Shown here piece by piece: positions 1-7,329 of a stretch of DNA of 64,000 bases. Location: IMG/VR virus record IMGVR_UViG_3300017990_000015, positions 1-64,000 of that record, one strand, 5' to 3'. A program made the position numbers and the translations under genes. Every line of letters begins with the position of its first letter. Position 1 is the first letter of the stretch. Under the pieces are notes generated by a model. The model saw only the letters and a program-made list of their open reading frames with translations. It ran no database searches and was not told where the DNA came from. This DNA comes from a virus.

Positions 1-585
1 GTCGTCGTTGTCGGTTATGTTCCTTTGCACCTTGTCTCTCTGTTGTGCGGCGTCGTGACTTTTCGCCGCGGCAATGAGAGCGCGGGCGGTTGCTTTCCAC
101 TCCTCGAGCTCCTCCTTGAGAGTGCAGACGGGATCGGACTTGCGCCGGGGTTGGTCGAGTATCGGGCAGGGATACCAGCCGGGCCGGACGTTGACATATC
201 GTTGAGTCGAGAGGTGCTCGCATTGTCCGCACGTCTCGGCCTTGACCTCTTGCCCGGCCGGCGCGAGAGCGCGGCCGTTGTTGGGATCTGTTTTGTCGGC
301 GTTGCGGTCGGGCCCGGTCGTGCCCTGTCTTGTCGGCGTTGCGGTTGCGCCGGGCCAGTCAACGACGAGTGTGCCGTGCGGTACGGTCGTGACCTGTTTT
401 GTCGGCGTTGCGTTCGCCGGTGGGAGCTCCTCGAGGAGAGCGTCGGCTTTCGAGAGTCTCTCCCTCAATTCGTCGTCGAGCTTTCGCCGGCCGTTGTAAT
501 AGGCGGCGAGCTCCCGGTATGCGAGCGCGGCGTCGAGTAGGTCGTTGATTATCGTGCCGGCGATCTCTCCGATTGACGGTTTCAT
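1..585 (-). CDS. Hypothetical protein with Cys pair, C-terminus outside window
   Basis: Open from the ATG at 585 to the window edge (195 codons visible, no stop). The first 45 residues are helical and charged; then comes a Thr/Pro/Asn-rich low-complexity stretch (residues about 50-85), a CGQC motif, and a C-terminal part with further cysteines and a coiled-coil-like segment rich in Glu and Ala. A GGAG site precedes the ATG, and the start overlaps the stop of the upstream gene as ATGA. The low-complexity stretch comes from three copies of a 19-base DNA repeat. I do not recognise the family; the scattered cysteines suggest a zinc-binding protein, as in many neighbours. Confidence 0.75.
   Translation of the reverse strand, partial: MKPSIGEIAGTIINDLLDAALAYRELAAYYNGRRKLDDELRERLSKADALLEELPPANATPTKQVTTVPHGTLVVDWPGATATPTRQGTTGPDRNADKTDPNNGRALAPAGQEVKAETCGQCEHLSTQRYVNVRPGWYPCPILDQPRRKSDPVCTLKEELEEWKATARALIAAAKSHDAAQQRDKVQRNITDNDD
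287..412 (-). repeat. Three copies of a 19-base direct repeat inside a gene
   Basis: On the minus strand the core CAACGCCGACAAAACAG occurs ending near 412, 344 (one change) and 306. The first two copies are read in the same frame (giving Asn-Ala-Thr-Pro-Thr-Lys-Gln-like peptides); the third is read in another frame. This points to repeat expansion at the DNA level in a tolerant linker. Confidence 0.7.
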
Positions 586-881
586 GTCGTCGACTCCTTT
601 CTCTCCTTTGGGAGCGCGCCGTCGATCCATGCGATCACCTCCCGGGTGCGTTCGTCTCCGAGGTGAGCTCCTCGCAATGCGAGCTCGTATCGGATCGCTC
701 GGAGGGTGGCCTCGTGGTTGTCGCCTTTCCTTCCGTCGCAGTCGTTGCACGGCGGGCAACCTCTCTCGCCTCGAGCGTCGACGTCGCAATGCCAACCGCG
801 GCCGACTCCGGTCAAGATCGCTCGCGGGCAATCGTAGGAGCATTGACGGGATCGAGTGCCGTTGCACTTCGGGCAAGTCAC
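582..881 (-). CDS. Small zinc-finger protein
   Basis: 99 residues from a GTG start at 881, chosen because GGAGAGGAGG lies just upstream and the GTG overlaps the previous stop as GTGA. The N-terminal 50 residues hold CPKC, then CSYDC, a WHCD segment and CPPCNDC, a DnaJ-like or double zinc-knuckle spacing. The C-terminal half is helical and charged. There is no catalytic motif. It is probably a nucleic-acid or protein-binding adaptor; the function is unknown. Confidence 0.8.
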   Translation of the reverse strand: MTCPKCNGTRSRQCSYDCPRAILTGVGRGWHCDVDARGERGCPPCNDCDGRKGDNHEATLRAIRYELALRGAHLGDERTREVIAWIDGALPKERKESTT

Positions 882-1222
882 GACCGCCTCCTCTCCGACA
901 AGATGCGTGCGCGGCGTCGGAGTTTTTCTTGAAAGCCGGCGAGCTTTCGAGTCGCCTCTCTCTCCTGTTGCTCGGCGTGCACGAGCTTTCGGATCAAGCG
1001 TTCCGTCTCCGCGCTGGATCCCACCGGCCGCGGTGCACGCTCGAGCACCCGGCCGATCCGGCAAGGCCAGCACATGCACGGGGTCACTCTCTCTTGAGCG
1101 TCGGCGATCGCCTCGTCGATCGACCCGACCTTGATCGGTCTCTCGCAGTTGACGCCCTCGGTGATACGCTCGAGCTCGGCGAGGAGGTGCTCGAGTCGTT
1201 GAGCATTGGTCAAGAGGATCAT
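878..1222 (-). CDS. Hypothetical protein with CWPC motif (paralogue of 1739-1969)
   Basis: 114 residues; ATG at 1222 behind AAGGAGGCGATC. It begins with an amphipathic helix (LTNAQRLEHLLAELERI), has a CMCWPCRIG motif near residues 46-54, and ends in a Glu/Arg-rich predicted coiled coil. The helix plus CWPC arrangement is repeated in the gene at 1739-1969, so the two are diverged duplicates. The CxxCWPC cluster could bind zinc or act as a thiol site. Not recognised. Confidence 0.75.
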   Translation of the reverse strand: MILLTNAQRLEHLLAELERITEGVNCERPIKVGSIDEAIADAQERVTPCMCWPCRIGRVLERAPRPVGSSAETERLIRKLVHAEQQEREATRKLAGFQEKLRRRARILSERRRS

Positions 1223-1503
1223 GATCGCCTCCTTGCGAGCTCCTTGCTCCGGTGTCGCCGGCGCCGGCGTTGCGGTCTCGGTGCGGAGAGCGTGATCACC
1301 TGTCGGATCCCGAGGTGCACCATGTTTCGAGCTTTCGCGATCCGCGCCTTGCACTTGTCCGCGGTCTCGGCCGTCTTGTGCTTGTGCGGACACATTGAGA
1401 CGGATCCGATCCCGTCGACGCCGGAGAGCACGTCGCCGATCTTGTTCTGAACAAATACCGCCCAATATGCGCGCGGGTTGTACCTCGGCCGTTGTCTGCT
1501 CAT
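1219..1503 (-). CDS. Hypothetical basic protein
   Basis: 94 residues; ATG at 1503 with GGAGGAGACC ahead of it. The N-terminus is basic and aromatic, the middle holds an MCPHKHKT motif with one Cys and two His, and the last 20 residues are very Arg-rich. The charge and Cys/His cluster suggest nucleic-acid contact. It overlaps both neighbours by 4 bases, so it is translationally coupled in the early-type operon. No family recognised. Confidence 0.7.
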   Translation of the reverse strand: MSRQRPRYNPRAYWAVFVQNKIGDVLSGVDGIGSVSMCPHKHKTAETADKCKARIAKARNMVHLGIRQVITLSAPRPQRRRRRHRSKELARRRS

Positions 1504-1742
1504 GGTCTCCTCCTCGCGGCGAGGTCGCGGTGCTTGAGCGCGCCGTTGAGCCATTGCACAACCGCTTTCGTTGACTCCCACGGCTTGCCGGTGCGGGGAT
1601 CGCATACAAGTCGCAACTCGGGATCGTGATCATGGAAAGACGGCACGCCCGCGATCGCGATCACCTTGTCGGCGCCCTCCTCGATCAAGGTCGACTCGTA
1701 TGCGTTCCCGATCCGTCTCCGGCGCCAGTATCGACGTTTCAT
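1500..1742 (-). CDS. Hypothetical small protein
   Basis: 80 residues; ATG at 1742. An Arg-rich N-terminus (MKRRYWRRRRIG) precedes a compact alpha/beta-looking core with the segment DPRTGKPWESTKAVVQWLNGAL. The strongly basic start may contact nucleic acid. Coupled on both sides by 4-base overlaps. Unknown function. Confidence 0.7.
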   Translation of the reverse strand: MKRRYWRRRRIGNAYESTLIEEGADKVIAIAGVPSFHDHDPELRLVCDPRTGKPWESTKAVVQWLNGALKHRDLAARRRP

Positions 1743-1969
1743 GGTTTCAACTCCCGTCGCAGTCGACCGCCTCTCCCTCGAGGAGGTCGCGCGATCTCGA
1801 TCTGTTGTCGGATCAGACACGGCCAGCAAAGCGACTCTTGACTGATCAACTCGAGCGGTGTGCCCGACGGGTTGCACCGCTCGCCGTGCTTGCGTTCCGT
1901 CTCGCACGTGTCGCCGGCGAGATCAGTGAGCGCCTTGAGCAACTTGTCGAGTCTCTCGGTGTCGGTCAC
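1739..1969 (-). CDS. Hypothetical protein with CWPC motif (paralogue of 878-1222)
   Basis: 76 residues from a GTG at 1969 that overlaps the upstream stop as GTGA. It opens with a leucine-rich helix (ERLDKLLKALTDLAG), followed by single cysteines and an SLCWPCLIRQQIEIA segment. Both the helix and the CWPC segment line up with the gene at 878-1222, with two small genes between them. It lacks that paralogue's C-terminal coiled coil. Function unknown. Confidence 0.7.
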   Translation of the reverse strand: MTDTERLDKLLKALTDLAGDTCETERKHGERCNPSGTPLELISQESLCWPCLIRQQIEIARPPRGRGGRLRRELKP

Positions 1970-2142
1970 AACCCGCCCCGGTCGCGTCGAAAGCCCGGCC
2001 GGCGATAGAACTCCTTGCCGCACGTGCACGCGATCAGGAGGTATCCCTCCCGGCCGGGTGTGCGATCAAAGTGTGTGACCTCCTTGTGCGTTCGCCGACG
2101 GCCTAGTCGGTGAAAAAATCTCTTGAGCCTTGCTCCGATCAT
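1966..2142 (-). CDS. Hypothetical 58-residue protein
   Basis: ATG at 2142 preceded by AAGGAGGAAACC. A very basic N-terminal helix (residues 1-20) is followed by a short strand-rich part with the pair CTCGKEF. Only two cysteines are present, so a zinc site would need a partner or histidines. Not recognised. Confidence 0.65.
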   Translation of the reverse strand: MIGARLKRFFHRLGRRRTHKEVTHFDRTPGREGYLLIACTCGKEFYRRPGFRRDRGGL

Positions 2143-2152
2143 GGTTTCCTCC

Positions 2153-2548
2153 TTACCAGTCGTGATCGAACTTTCGATCGGCACCGCGATCCGCTTCGCG
2201 ATCCTCGAGACGCGCGATCTTGTCTTTGAGCTCGAGGATCTCGAGCGCCTTGCGATCCCTCGCGCTCTCGGCGTCTTGCTTCGCGCGTCGAGCGTCGCGG
2301 AGCGCGGTCATGTACTCGTTGACTTGTGCCTTGCGCCTCTCGAGCTCCTCCTTGAGGTCTTTGACCTTGACGTCGACCTCGAGGATCCTTTCATACAGGC
2401 GATCGCGTTCCTTTTCCATGCGGAGCGCCTCGGCGCGATACTTGTCACGATCGGCGAGCGCGAGTCGGTGCGCCTCCTCGAGTCGGTTGACCTTGTTGCG
2501 GTAGAGATCCCGCTCGCGCTCGAGCGTCTCATACGTCGTCGTCGGCAT
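2153..2548 (-). CDS. Coiled-coil protein (tandem paralogue of 3681-4037)
   Basis: 131 residues, almost entirely heptad-like and rich in Glu, Arg, Lys and Leu; a single long coiled coil is expected. The last 55 residues (from EYMTALRDARRAKQDAE to the DRKFDHDW end) are nearly identical to the end of the gene at 3681-4037, while the N-terminal halves differ. The two genes flank one larger gene, so this is a local duplication. A structural or scaffolding role is possible; there is no enzymatic motif. Confidence 0.75.
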   Translation of the reverse strand: MPTTTYETLERERDLYRNKVNRLEEAHRLALADRDKYRAEALRMEKERDRLYERILEVDVKVKDLKEELERRKAQVNEYMTALRDARRAKQDAESARDRKALEILELKDKIARLEDREADRGADRKFDHDW

Positions 2549-3671
2549 TGCCGTCTCCTTGCTTGTCGTCGGCGAGTTGTATGTTGAGCTTGATCTTGTC
2601 GACCGGATGTTTCAACGCGATCGGGATCTCCTTTCGCGTTGGGAGGCGCCCTTGCTTCGCGAGGATCGTTGGCACCTCCTCGCATACCTTGATCGCGTTG
2701 TCGGGATCGACAGGCTCGTTGATATTGATCGTGGTCTCCTGATCTCGCTTGTCGTGGAACGCATTGATCCTCGAGGTCGTGCACCATGAATGATGATCGA
2801 TCCCGTCGACGCCCTCCCATGCACCGCACGACTCGCAACAAAGAAATTGACCGCCGCACTCTGGACACTCGCCGCCGCGGACACAAGTCATGGTCCCGGC
2901 CTCAACGTCAACCGAGTCGACGAGGAGCTCGAGCACCGCGGAACACTTCGGACAGTTTTTCAACGGGAGATCGCTCAACCGATCCTCCCCGGGTGGTACG
3001 TCCTCCTCGGGCAAGTAGTGATCGCCGCCCGGGATCCGATTAGAGCACCCGGTGCACAGATAGTGCCCGTCGGCCTCACAGTCGGCAAGCGGGTGTCGGG
3101 CGCCGGGCTTGTACTCGGTGCACGGGTTGTCGGGATCCCGGACGCCTGGATCGCCGAGGTTGCCCTTGTGACCGAGCGCGAGGTCGCGGAGCTCGTCGGA
3201 GAGAGTCTTGACCCGGAGCTTGAGGTGCTCGAGCTCCTCGGCCGGGTTGCGATCCCGAGCGCGCGCGAGCTCACCCTCGAGACGGATCCGCTCGCTTCGC
3301 TCGTGTTGAAACGCGGCCGTGATCGATTCTTGGTTGCCCTCGAGCTCGGCGATCTTGTCTTGCGCCTCGATCAATTTCTCGGCCTCCTCCTCAAAGTCGT
3401 CGCGTTGAGAGACGAGCTCCTCGACGACGACTTGCGTGCACGCGATCAGGATGTTTCGATCGACGTCGCCGCCGTAAGGAGAGAGACCACAATACAGGAG
3501 ACAAAACTCGGACCAACCAAAACCGCCGCGTTCCGCGAGACGCGCGAGCGATTGATCACCCTTGCCGTAAGTCTTGTACGCAACCTCGGCCATGATCCAC
3601 GGGATCCGAAAGCCCTTGACTCTCGGCTTGCCGTGCCCGGCCTGGATCGGAAATGTTTTTGCTTCGGTCAT
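2529..3671 (-). CDS. Large hypothetical protein: helical N-terminus, coiled coil, zinc motifs
   Basis: 380 residues; ATG at 3671 after GTAGGAGGAACGC. Residues 1-75 look globular; 78-170 form a coiled coil rich in Glu; about 185-300 hold a chain of cysteine pairs (CTGC, CPKC, CPEC, CCESC) suggesting at least two zinc ribbons; the C-terminal 80 residues are mixed. The 3' end overlaps the next gene by 20 bases. It sits between the two coiled-coil paralogues, which may be its partners. Not recognised. Confidence 0.75.
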   Translation of the reverse strand: MTEAKTFPIQAGHGKPRVKGFRIPWIMAEVAYKTYGKGDQSLARLAERGGFGWSEFCLLYCGLSPYGGDVDRNILIACTQVVVEELVSQRDDFEEEAEKLIEAQDKIAELEGNQESITAAFQHERSERIRLEGELARARDRNPAEELEHLKLRVKTLSDELRDLALGHKGNLGDPGVRDPDNPCTEYKPGARHPLADCEADGHYLCTGCSNRIPGGDHYLPEEDVPPGEDRLSDLPLKNCPKCSAVLELLVDSVDVEAGTMTCVRGGECPECGGQFLCCESCGAWEGVDGIDHHSWCTTSRINAFHDKRDQETTININEPVDPDNAIKVCEEVPTILAKQGRLPTRKEIPIALKHPVDKIKLNIQLADDKQGDGNADDDV

Positions 3672-3680
3672 GCGTTCCTC

Positions 3681-4037
3681 CTACCAGTCACGATCGAATT
3701 TTCGATCGGCGCCGCGGTCCGCTTCGCGATCCTTGAGTGCCGCGAGATCCTCCTCGAGCTCGTGGATCTTGATCGTCTTATGGTCGCGCGCCGACTCCGC
3801 GTCTTGCTTCGCGCGTCGAGCGTCTCTCAATGCGATCATGTACTCGGTCGCTTGCTTGTCGCGGTATTCGACTCGCTCCTCGAGCTCCTTGACTCGTTGC
3901 TCGAGCTCCTCGACCTGTTGTCGTTGTTTCGCGGCGCCGTCCTCGTATCCTTGCCCGTATTTTTTCTCGAGCTCGGCCTCGAGCTCCCGGATCCGTCTCC
4001 GTTGCTCCTCAACATAATCACGACTCGGCGTGCCCAT
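3681..4037 (-). CDS. Coiled-coil protein (tandem paralogue of 2153-2548)
   Basis: 118 residues, ATG at 4037. Nearly the whole length is predicted coiled coil (repeated ELEQRVKELEERVE-type heptads). The C-terminal 50 residues match the paralogue at 2153-2548, including the shared RRAKQDAESARD segment and the Asp-Trp end. The start overlaps the upstream gene by 20 bases. Unknown role. Confidence 0.75.
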   Translation of the reverse strand: MGTPSRDYVEEQRRRIRELEAELEKKYGQGYEDGAAKQRQQVEELEQRVKELEERVEYRDKQATEYMIALRDARRAKQDAESARDHKTIKIHELEEDLAALKDREADRGADRKFDRDW

Positions 4038-4281
4038 GATCAACCTCCTCGTCGGGCTCCTTTGACTTCGCAACGATCACACCGCCGTCGGTTGCGACCG
4101 TGACCGTGATCCGGTGCCCGTCTTTTGTCCATAGGCAATGCTCGCGGCCGTTGTCGTTGAGCACACCGCGGCCGCGCTCGAGATCAACCTCGGCGAGACC
4201 GGAGATCATTGCGGGCACCGGCCCACCGGATGCAATGATCAACGAGTTGATCATCTCTTGGGTAACAGGCTCGATCTTCAC
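4018..4281 (-). CDS. Hypothetical small protein
   Basis: 87 residues from a GTG at 4281 preceded by GGAGGTGAGCAA and overlapping the upstream stop as GTGA. The sequence alternates short strands and a helix (VTQEMINSLIIASGG) and ends in an acidic tail. No Cys cluster or catalytic motif is visible. Unknown. Confidence 0.65.
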   Translation of the reverse strand: MKIEPVTQEMINSLIIASGGPVPAMISGLAEVDLERGRGVLNDNGREHCLWTKDGHRITVTVATDGGVIVAKSKEPDEEVDHGHAES

Positions 4282-4469
4282 TTGCTCACCTCCTCGGGTT
4301 GCAACCCACACTCGAGACACGCGATCGGCGTCGGCTTGCCCGGGAGACCGGGCGACTCCCATTCGTAACCACACCGCGGGCACTTGTACCGATGCAATTC
4401 TCGGATCTCCTCCTTGGTCACGAGACCGCGGCCGGGGAGATCAACTCGGACTTTGACATACCTCGACAC
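4278..4469 (-). CDS. Small zinc-ribbon protein
   Basis: 63 residues. I place the start at the GTG at 4469, seven bases after an AGGAGG site; an in-frame GTG at 4475 is too close to that site. The core is one rubredoxin-like zinc ribbon: YKCPRCGYEW, then 14 residues later IACLECGLQ. It probably binds nucleic acid or protein; no partner can be named. Confidence 0.75.
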   Translation of the reverse strand: MSRYVKVRVDLPGRGLVTKEEIRELHRYKCPRCGYEWESPGLPGKPTPIACLECGLQPEEVSK

Positions 4470-4471
4470 GA

Positions 4472-4756
4472 TCACACCTCCTCGGGTTGGAACGCTCCCG
4501 GCACCTTGATCAACTCGGCGACTTGCTCGGCGCCGAGCACGTACCCGGTCGAGTGCAATTGATAGGTCACGCCCTCGAGCTCGAGGTACACGTGCCGAGA
4601 GTCTCGCACGAGAGGCACCGTCGCCGGCACCGGGAGAGGATCGAGGAGCTCGAGAGACTCGAGGTGTTTTGTGTCGCGGTGCACTTGCTCCCAAAACAAC
4701 CGCAAGAGAGTTTCCTCGATCCCTCCGGCCGGAACATCTGTCGAGCAATAGCTCAC
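4472..4756 (-). CDS. Hypothetical small protein
   Basis: 94 residues, ATG at 4756. An acidic, Leu-rich N-terminal helix is followed by strands (HVYLELEGVTYQLHS). It overlaps its upstream neighbour by 4 bases. There are no recognisable motifs. Confidence 0.65.
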   Translation of the reverse strand: MSYCSTDVPAGGIEETLLRLFWEQVHRDTKHLESLELLDPLPVPATVPLVRDSRHVYLELEGVTYQLHSTGYVLGAEQVAELIKVPGAFQPEEV

Positions 4757-4965
4757 AAGAGATCCTCCTCGATCACTGTCGGCCTTTTTCCGGTTTCCAT
4801 GTTGACCCGATGCTTGATCAGCTTGACCACGCGCTCGAGCGTTCCCTTGTCCTCGAGGAGACCGAGCTCGGAGATCCGGCCGACGGCTTTCTTGAGTGCG
4901 TCGCGCACCGTGATCCAGTTTTCAACGGTGAGCGAGATCGTCACGTAAGTTTTTTGCTTTCCCAT
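4753..4965 (-). CDS. Small helical protein (tandem paralogue of 4922-5143)
   Basis: 70 residues, ATG at 4965 behind GGGAGGCG. It shares a pattern with the next gene upstream: a strand (YVTISLT), a Trp, a long helix with SELGLLEDKGTLERVVKLI, and a basic tail. The two genes overlap by 44 bases and are a tandem duplication. Function unknown. Confidence 0.7.
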   Translation of the reverse strand: MGKQKTYVTISLTVENWITVRDALKKAVGRISELGLLEDKGTLERVVKLIKHRVNMETGKRPTVIEEDLL

Positions 4966-5143
4966 TGGAGCGCCTCCCGATCTTGTTCCCGATCAACTTC
5001 GCGAGCTTTGTGAGGAGATCCTTGTGCTCATACAACCCGAGATCCCACAACCTCGAGGCGCCGGCGCATAGGTCGAGCACGCGCCGGATCAGATCCCAAT
5101 GCCGACGCGAGAGAGTGATCGCAATGAGATCATGATCCGCCAT
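4922..5143 (-). CDS. Small helical protein (tandem paralogue of 4753-4965)
   Basis: 73 residues, ATG at 5143. The core LIAITLSRRHWDLIRRVLD and WDLGLYEHKDLLTKLAKLI parallels the neighbouring 70-residue protein position by position, with low identity, so the duplication is old. No known family assigned. Confidence 0.7.
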   Translation of the reverse strand: MADHDLIAITLSRRHWDLIRRVLDLCAGASRLWDLGLYEHKDLLTKLAKLIGNKIGRRSNGKAKNLRDDLAHR

Positions 5144-5381
5144 TGGAACGCCTCTCGTGTGCTTTCACAATCTCGACAACATCCTCGAGGGAATCCGCGG
5201 CCATGACCTCCCGGCCGGCCGCGGCGTCTCCCTTGAGGTTGAGAATCGCGGCAACCTTCAATCGCGCCTCGCGATCCGCGCGCTTGCGTTCCTGTCGGGG
5301 ATTGATAAAGAGAGCGTGCACGATCACAAACAGGATCCCGGCGCCGGCGAGCGCGAGTCCGATGTAGTCGATCACGTGCAT
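5130..5381 (-). CDS. Small single-pass membrane protein
   Basis: 83 residues, ATG at 5381. Residues 5-24 (IGLALAGAGILFVIVHALF) are one transmembrane helix, followed by a basic stretch (RQERKRADREARLK), which puts the C-terminal 60 residues in the cytoplasm by the positive-inside rule. The tail is helical and acidic. Possibly a host-membrane effector of the early region; unrecognised. Confidence 0.7.
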   Translation of the reverse strand: MHVIDYIGLALAGAGILFVIVHALFINPRQERKRADREARLKVAAILNLKGDAAAGREVMAADSLEDVVEIVKAHERRSNGGS

Positions 5382-5382
5382 G

Positions 5383-5820
5383 TCAACCGCCGACCTCCTC
5401 GCCCCATATCGTGACCTCGCCCTCGTCTTGCTCGACCGGCTCATGCTGATCCTCCATTCGATCGATCACCTCGAGGAGAGGCTCGTTGTCGATATCGATC
5501 CGGCCGCGGCACACGTCGGCCGGCGTCGGTATGACCCAAAAGGCCCGGCGATAGGTTTTGCTTTTCCATTCGTCGCGTCGCTTGCGCGTGTTGTTGCACC
5601 CGTCGAGGATCACGGTCGGGTGCCCGGCTTTGAAAAGCGACTCGACCATGAGGTGCGCGACGGCCCACACGATCGGCTCGGCGCTTTGAATGTACGGGTG
5701 CCCGTGTAGCGCGAGACGGATCGCGTCGGGGTTGACGATCGGGTGCCCTGCTTTTTTCGCTTGTGTCGTCTTGCCGCTCCTCGGGAGACCGACCATCATG
5801 ATCAAAATTTGCTCCTCCAT
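5383..5820 (-). CDS. P-loop kinase of the polynucleotide-kinase / AAA_33 type
   Basis: 145 residues, ATG at 5820 after AAAGGAGCGGAGC. Walker A is GLPRSGKT at residues 10-17. A later TVILDGCNNTRKRRDEW segment matches the substrate/lid region of T4 Pnk 5'-kinase domains and zeta-toxin-like AAA_33 kinases, where Asp-x-x-Asn-x-Thr precedes Arg-Arg. There is no C-terminal phosphatase domain. It likely phosphorylates a 5'-OH polynucleotide end or a small substrate; nucleic-acid repair is the conservative guess. Confidence 0.8.
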   Translation of the reverse strand: MEEQILIMMVGLPRSGKTTQAKKAGHPIVNPDAIRLALHGHPYIQSAEPIVWAVAHLMVESLFKAGHPTVILDGCNNTRKRRDEWKSKTYRRAFWVIPTPADVCRGRIDIDNEPLLEVIDRMEDQHEPVEQDEGEVTIWGEEVGG

Positions 5821-5834
5821 TTGCTCCGCTCCTT

Positions 5835-5993
5835 TCACGCCTCCGGTGCTTCGATCAACTCGTAACACTCGGGGCAATAATCCTCGTAATCAAAAACCTC
5901 GGCGCAATCCTTGCAGAGATCACAACCGCACTTGACGCACGCGGTGAGCTCCTCGGGGATCACTTTCTCGTCGCAGTAAGCACACTCGATCAT
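5835..5993 (-). CDS. Small acidic zinc-ribbon protein
   Basis: 52 residues, ATG at 5993 overlapping the upstream stop as ATGA. It contains CAYC, CVKCGCDLCKDC and CPEC: eight or nine cysteines, enough for two zinc ions in a treble-clef or RING-like cross-brace. The acidic tail argues against DNA binding and for protein contact. The ribosome site is weak, so translation probably depends on coupling. Confidence 0.7.
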   Translation of the reverse strand: MIECAYCDEKVIPEELTACVKCGCDLCKDCAEVFDYEDYCPECYELIEAPEA

Positions 5994-6121
5994 TTTTTTC
6001 TTGCTTTCTCTCGCGCGAGACGATTTACTCGGAGGCTCTCCTTTTTTGCTGCTTTCCTCCTCGCGGCGTTCCGCTGTCGCCGGTGTTGTCTCGCAACGTA
6101 TCCTTTGCCTTTGATACTCAT
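5990..6121 (-). CDS. Very basic 43-residue protein
   Basis: ATG at 6121. About half of the residues are Arg or Lys, in repeated RRQRNAARRKAAKK-type patches without cysteines. It probably binds nucleic acid. It overlaps both neighbours by 4 bases (the following gene starts inside its stop). Confidence 0.6.
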   Translation of the reverse strand: MSIKGKGYVARQHRRQRNAARRKAAKKESLRVNRLAREKARKK

Positions 6122-6558
6122 AGTCGCCTCGCTTTCGCCCATTCCCTGATCTCGTATGGTGTGACGCCCTCGCAAATCTCAACGACTCGATCGCAAGTCG
6201 TCTTGTCAAACCTCCCGATGTGACACTCCTCCTCGGTAAGCTCGAGCATGACTCTCAACCATGCGTAAGCTCGCCGGCGCGCCGCCTTGAGCGCGCGTCG
6301 CTTCGCGCTGTCGTCGAGCGGGCGATCGTAAAGAGTCTCGATCGATTTCCAGAGTCGATCGAAAGCCTCATGCGCCCGGATCCTCGCTTGCTTGGTTTCC
6401 GGCCCGGCCGGAACACCGAGCGGGGTGCCGTCCGGGTGTGCACCGTGCGCCGCTCGACAACGAGGGAACCTCGAGCACCCATAGAAAAGCCCGTGCTTGC
6501 TTCGCCGGAGCACAAGGTGCCCGTCGCACTCGGGACAAGGGATCGTTTCATCCGTCAA
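6118..6558 (-). CDS. DUF3268-type zinc-finger protein (topoisomerase-like C4 finger)
   Basis: 146 residues from a TTG at 6558, selected for the GGAGGGAGACG just upstream. The N-terminus has a topoisomerase I-type C4 zinc finger (CPECDGHLVLRRSKHGLFYGC, then FPRC), followed by HGAHPDGTPLGVPAGPETKQAR and AHEAFDRLW, the signature of the DUF3268 zinc-finger-containing domain seen in phages and mobile elements. The C-terminal part is helical. The role is unknown; single-stranded nucleic-acid binding is plausible from the finger type. Confidence 0.8.
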   Translation of the reverse strand: MTDETIPCPECDGHLVLRRSKHGLFYGCSRFPRCRAAHGAHPDGTPLGVPAGPETKQARIRAHEAFDRLWKSIETLYDRPLDDSAKRRALKAARRRAYAWLRVMLELTEEECHIGRFDKTTCDRVVEICEGVTPYEIREWAKARRL

Positions 6559-6904
6559 CGTCTCCCTCCTCAGTCTCGCCCCCGGTGTATTCAACCGGCT
6601 CGACCGGTGCGTCGGCCGGCCGGACGTCGGTCGCGGCGTGCGCGATACACACAACGCCCGGCTTGATAAACGCGGGCAAGATCGTCAATTGCCCGGCTTG
6701 CATTTCGCCGGTGTCCTCTCGGATATAGTTGACCGGATAGAACATGATCCCGTGAGCATTGCGACCGACCTCCTCGCTCTGCTCGAGCTCGGCCGCGACC
6801 CGTATGTCGACGATCAACGTATTGGGTAGGAGGTTGCAGTCGGTAACAAACCCGAGGATCTGTTTCTCGACTCTCTCTCGGAACGCTTGCCAGTCGGTCG
6901 CCAT
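6548..6904 (-). CDS. Hypothetical protein
   Basis: 118 residues, ATG at 6904. It begins TDWQAFRERVEKQILGFV, then alternates predicted beta strands with the two motifs GIMFYPVNYI and AGQLTILPAFIKPGVVCIAHA; the end is acidic. It resembles a small alpha+beta domain without catalytic residues I can recognise. Confidence 0.65.
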   Translation of the reverse strand: MATDWQAFRERVEKQILGFVTDCNLLPNTLIVDIRVAAELEQSEEVGRNAHGIMFYPVNYIREDTGEMQAGQLTILPAFIKPGVVCIAHAATDVRPADAPVEPVEYTGGETEEGDVDG

Positions 6905-6906
6905 GA

Positions 6907-7329
6907 TCAACGCACCTCCTCGACGAGCTCGAGCTCGCCGGCTTGCTTGAATGTCCAGAGCGATTGACCGCCTTTCACGCGAAAGGGAATAACCTTTCGC
7001 ACGTCTTTGAGGATCCAACCCCACCGGCCGTCGGTGTAGTCGCCGGCGAGGAGCTCGGCCGTCGAGAGCGTGTTGACAAGCTCGTCGGTCGGCTTGATCG
7101 AGTCGAGCACACACACCGCGACGATCTTGCCTCGAGGGAGTGAGTCGAGGTCGAGATCGAATTGCCGCGCGATCTCTCTTGCCATTGCTCGAGCTCCCAT
7201 CGGGATCGACTTCGCGGCATGGATCGCAAGCGGGCCCCGGTGCCGCGGACCCCACGATCGGGTTTCGACTTTCTTGAGACCGAGAGCGACCATGCTTGCC
7301 CACGGTTGCCAGAGTGTGATCGCTTTCAT
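6907..7329 (-). CDS. ASCH domain protein
   Basis: 140 residues, ATG at 7329. The opening ITLWQPWASMVALGLKKVE followed by TRSW and GPLAIHAAK is the classic ASCH (PUA-like beta-barrel) signature. Later parts (KIVAVCVLDS, DGRWGWILKDV) complete the barrel. ASCH domains bind RNA or modified nucleotides, and some are nucleases or amidohydrolases. In phages they are common accessory genes with unproven function; here it is one gene of a translationally coupled run. Confidence 0.85.
   Translation of the reverse strand: MKAITLWQPWASMVALGLKKVETRSWGPRHRGPLAIHAAKSIPMGARAMAREIARQFDLDLDSLPRGKIVAVCVLDSIKPTDELVNTLSTAELLAGDYTDGRWGWILKDVRKVIPFRVKGGQSLWTFKQAGELELVEEVR

Noticed and set aside
2790-4103. A 437-codon plus-strand frame
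   Set aside because: Opposes the zinc/coiled-coil gene and its neighbour; same shadow composition and no start signal.
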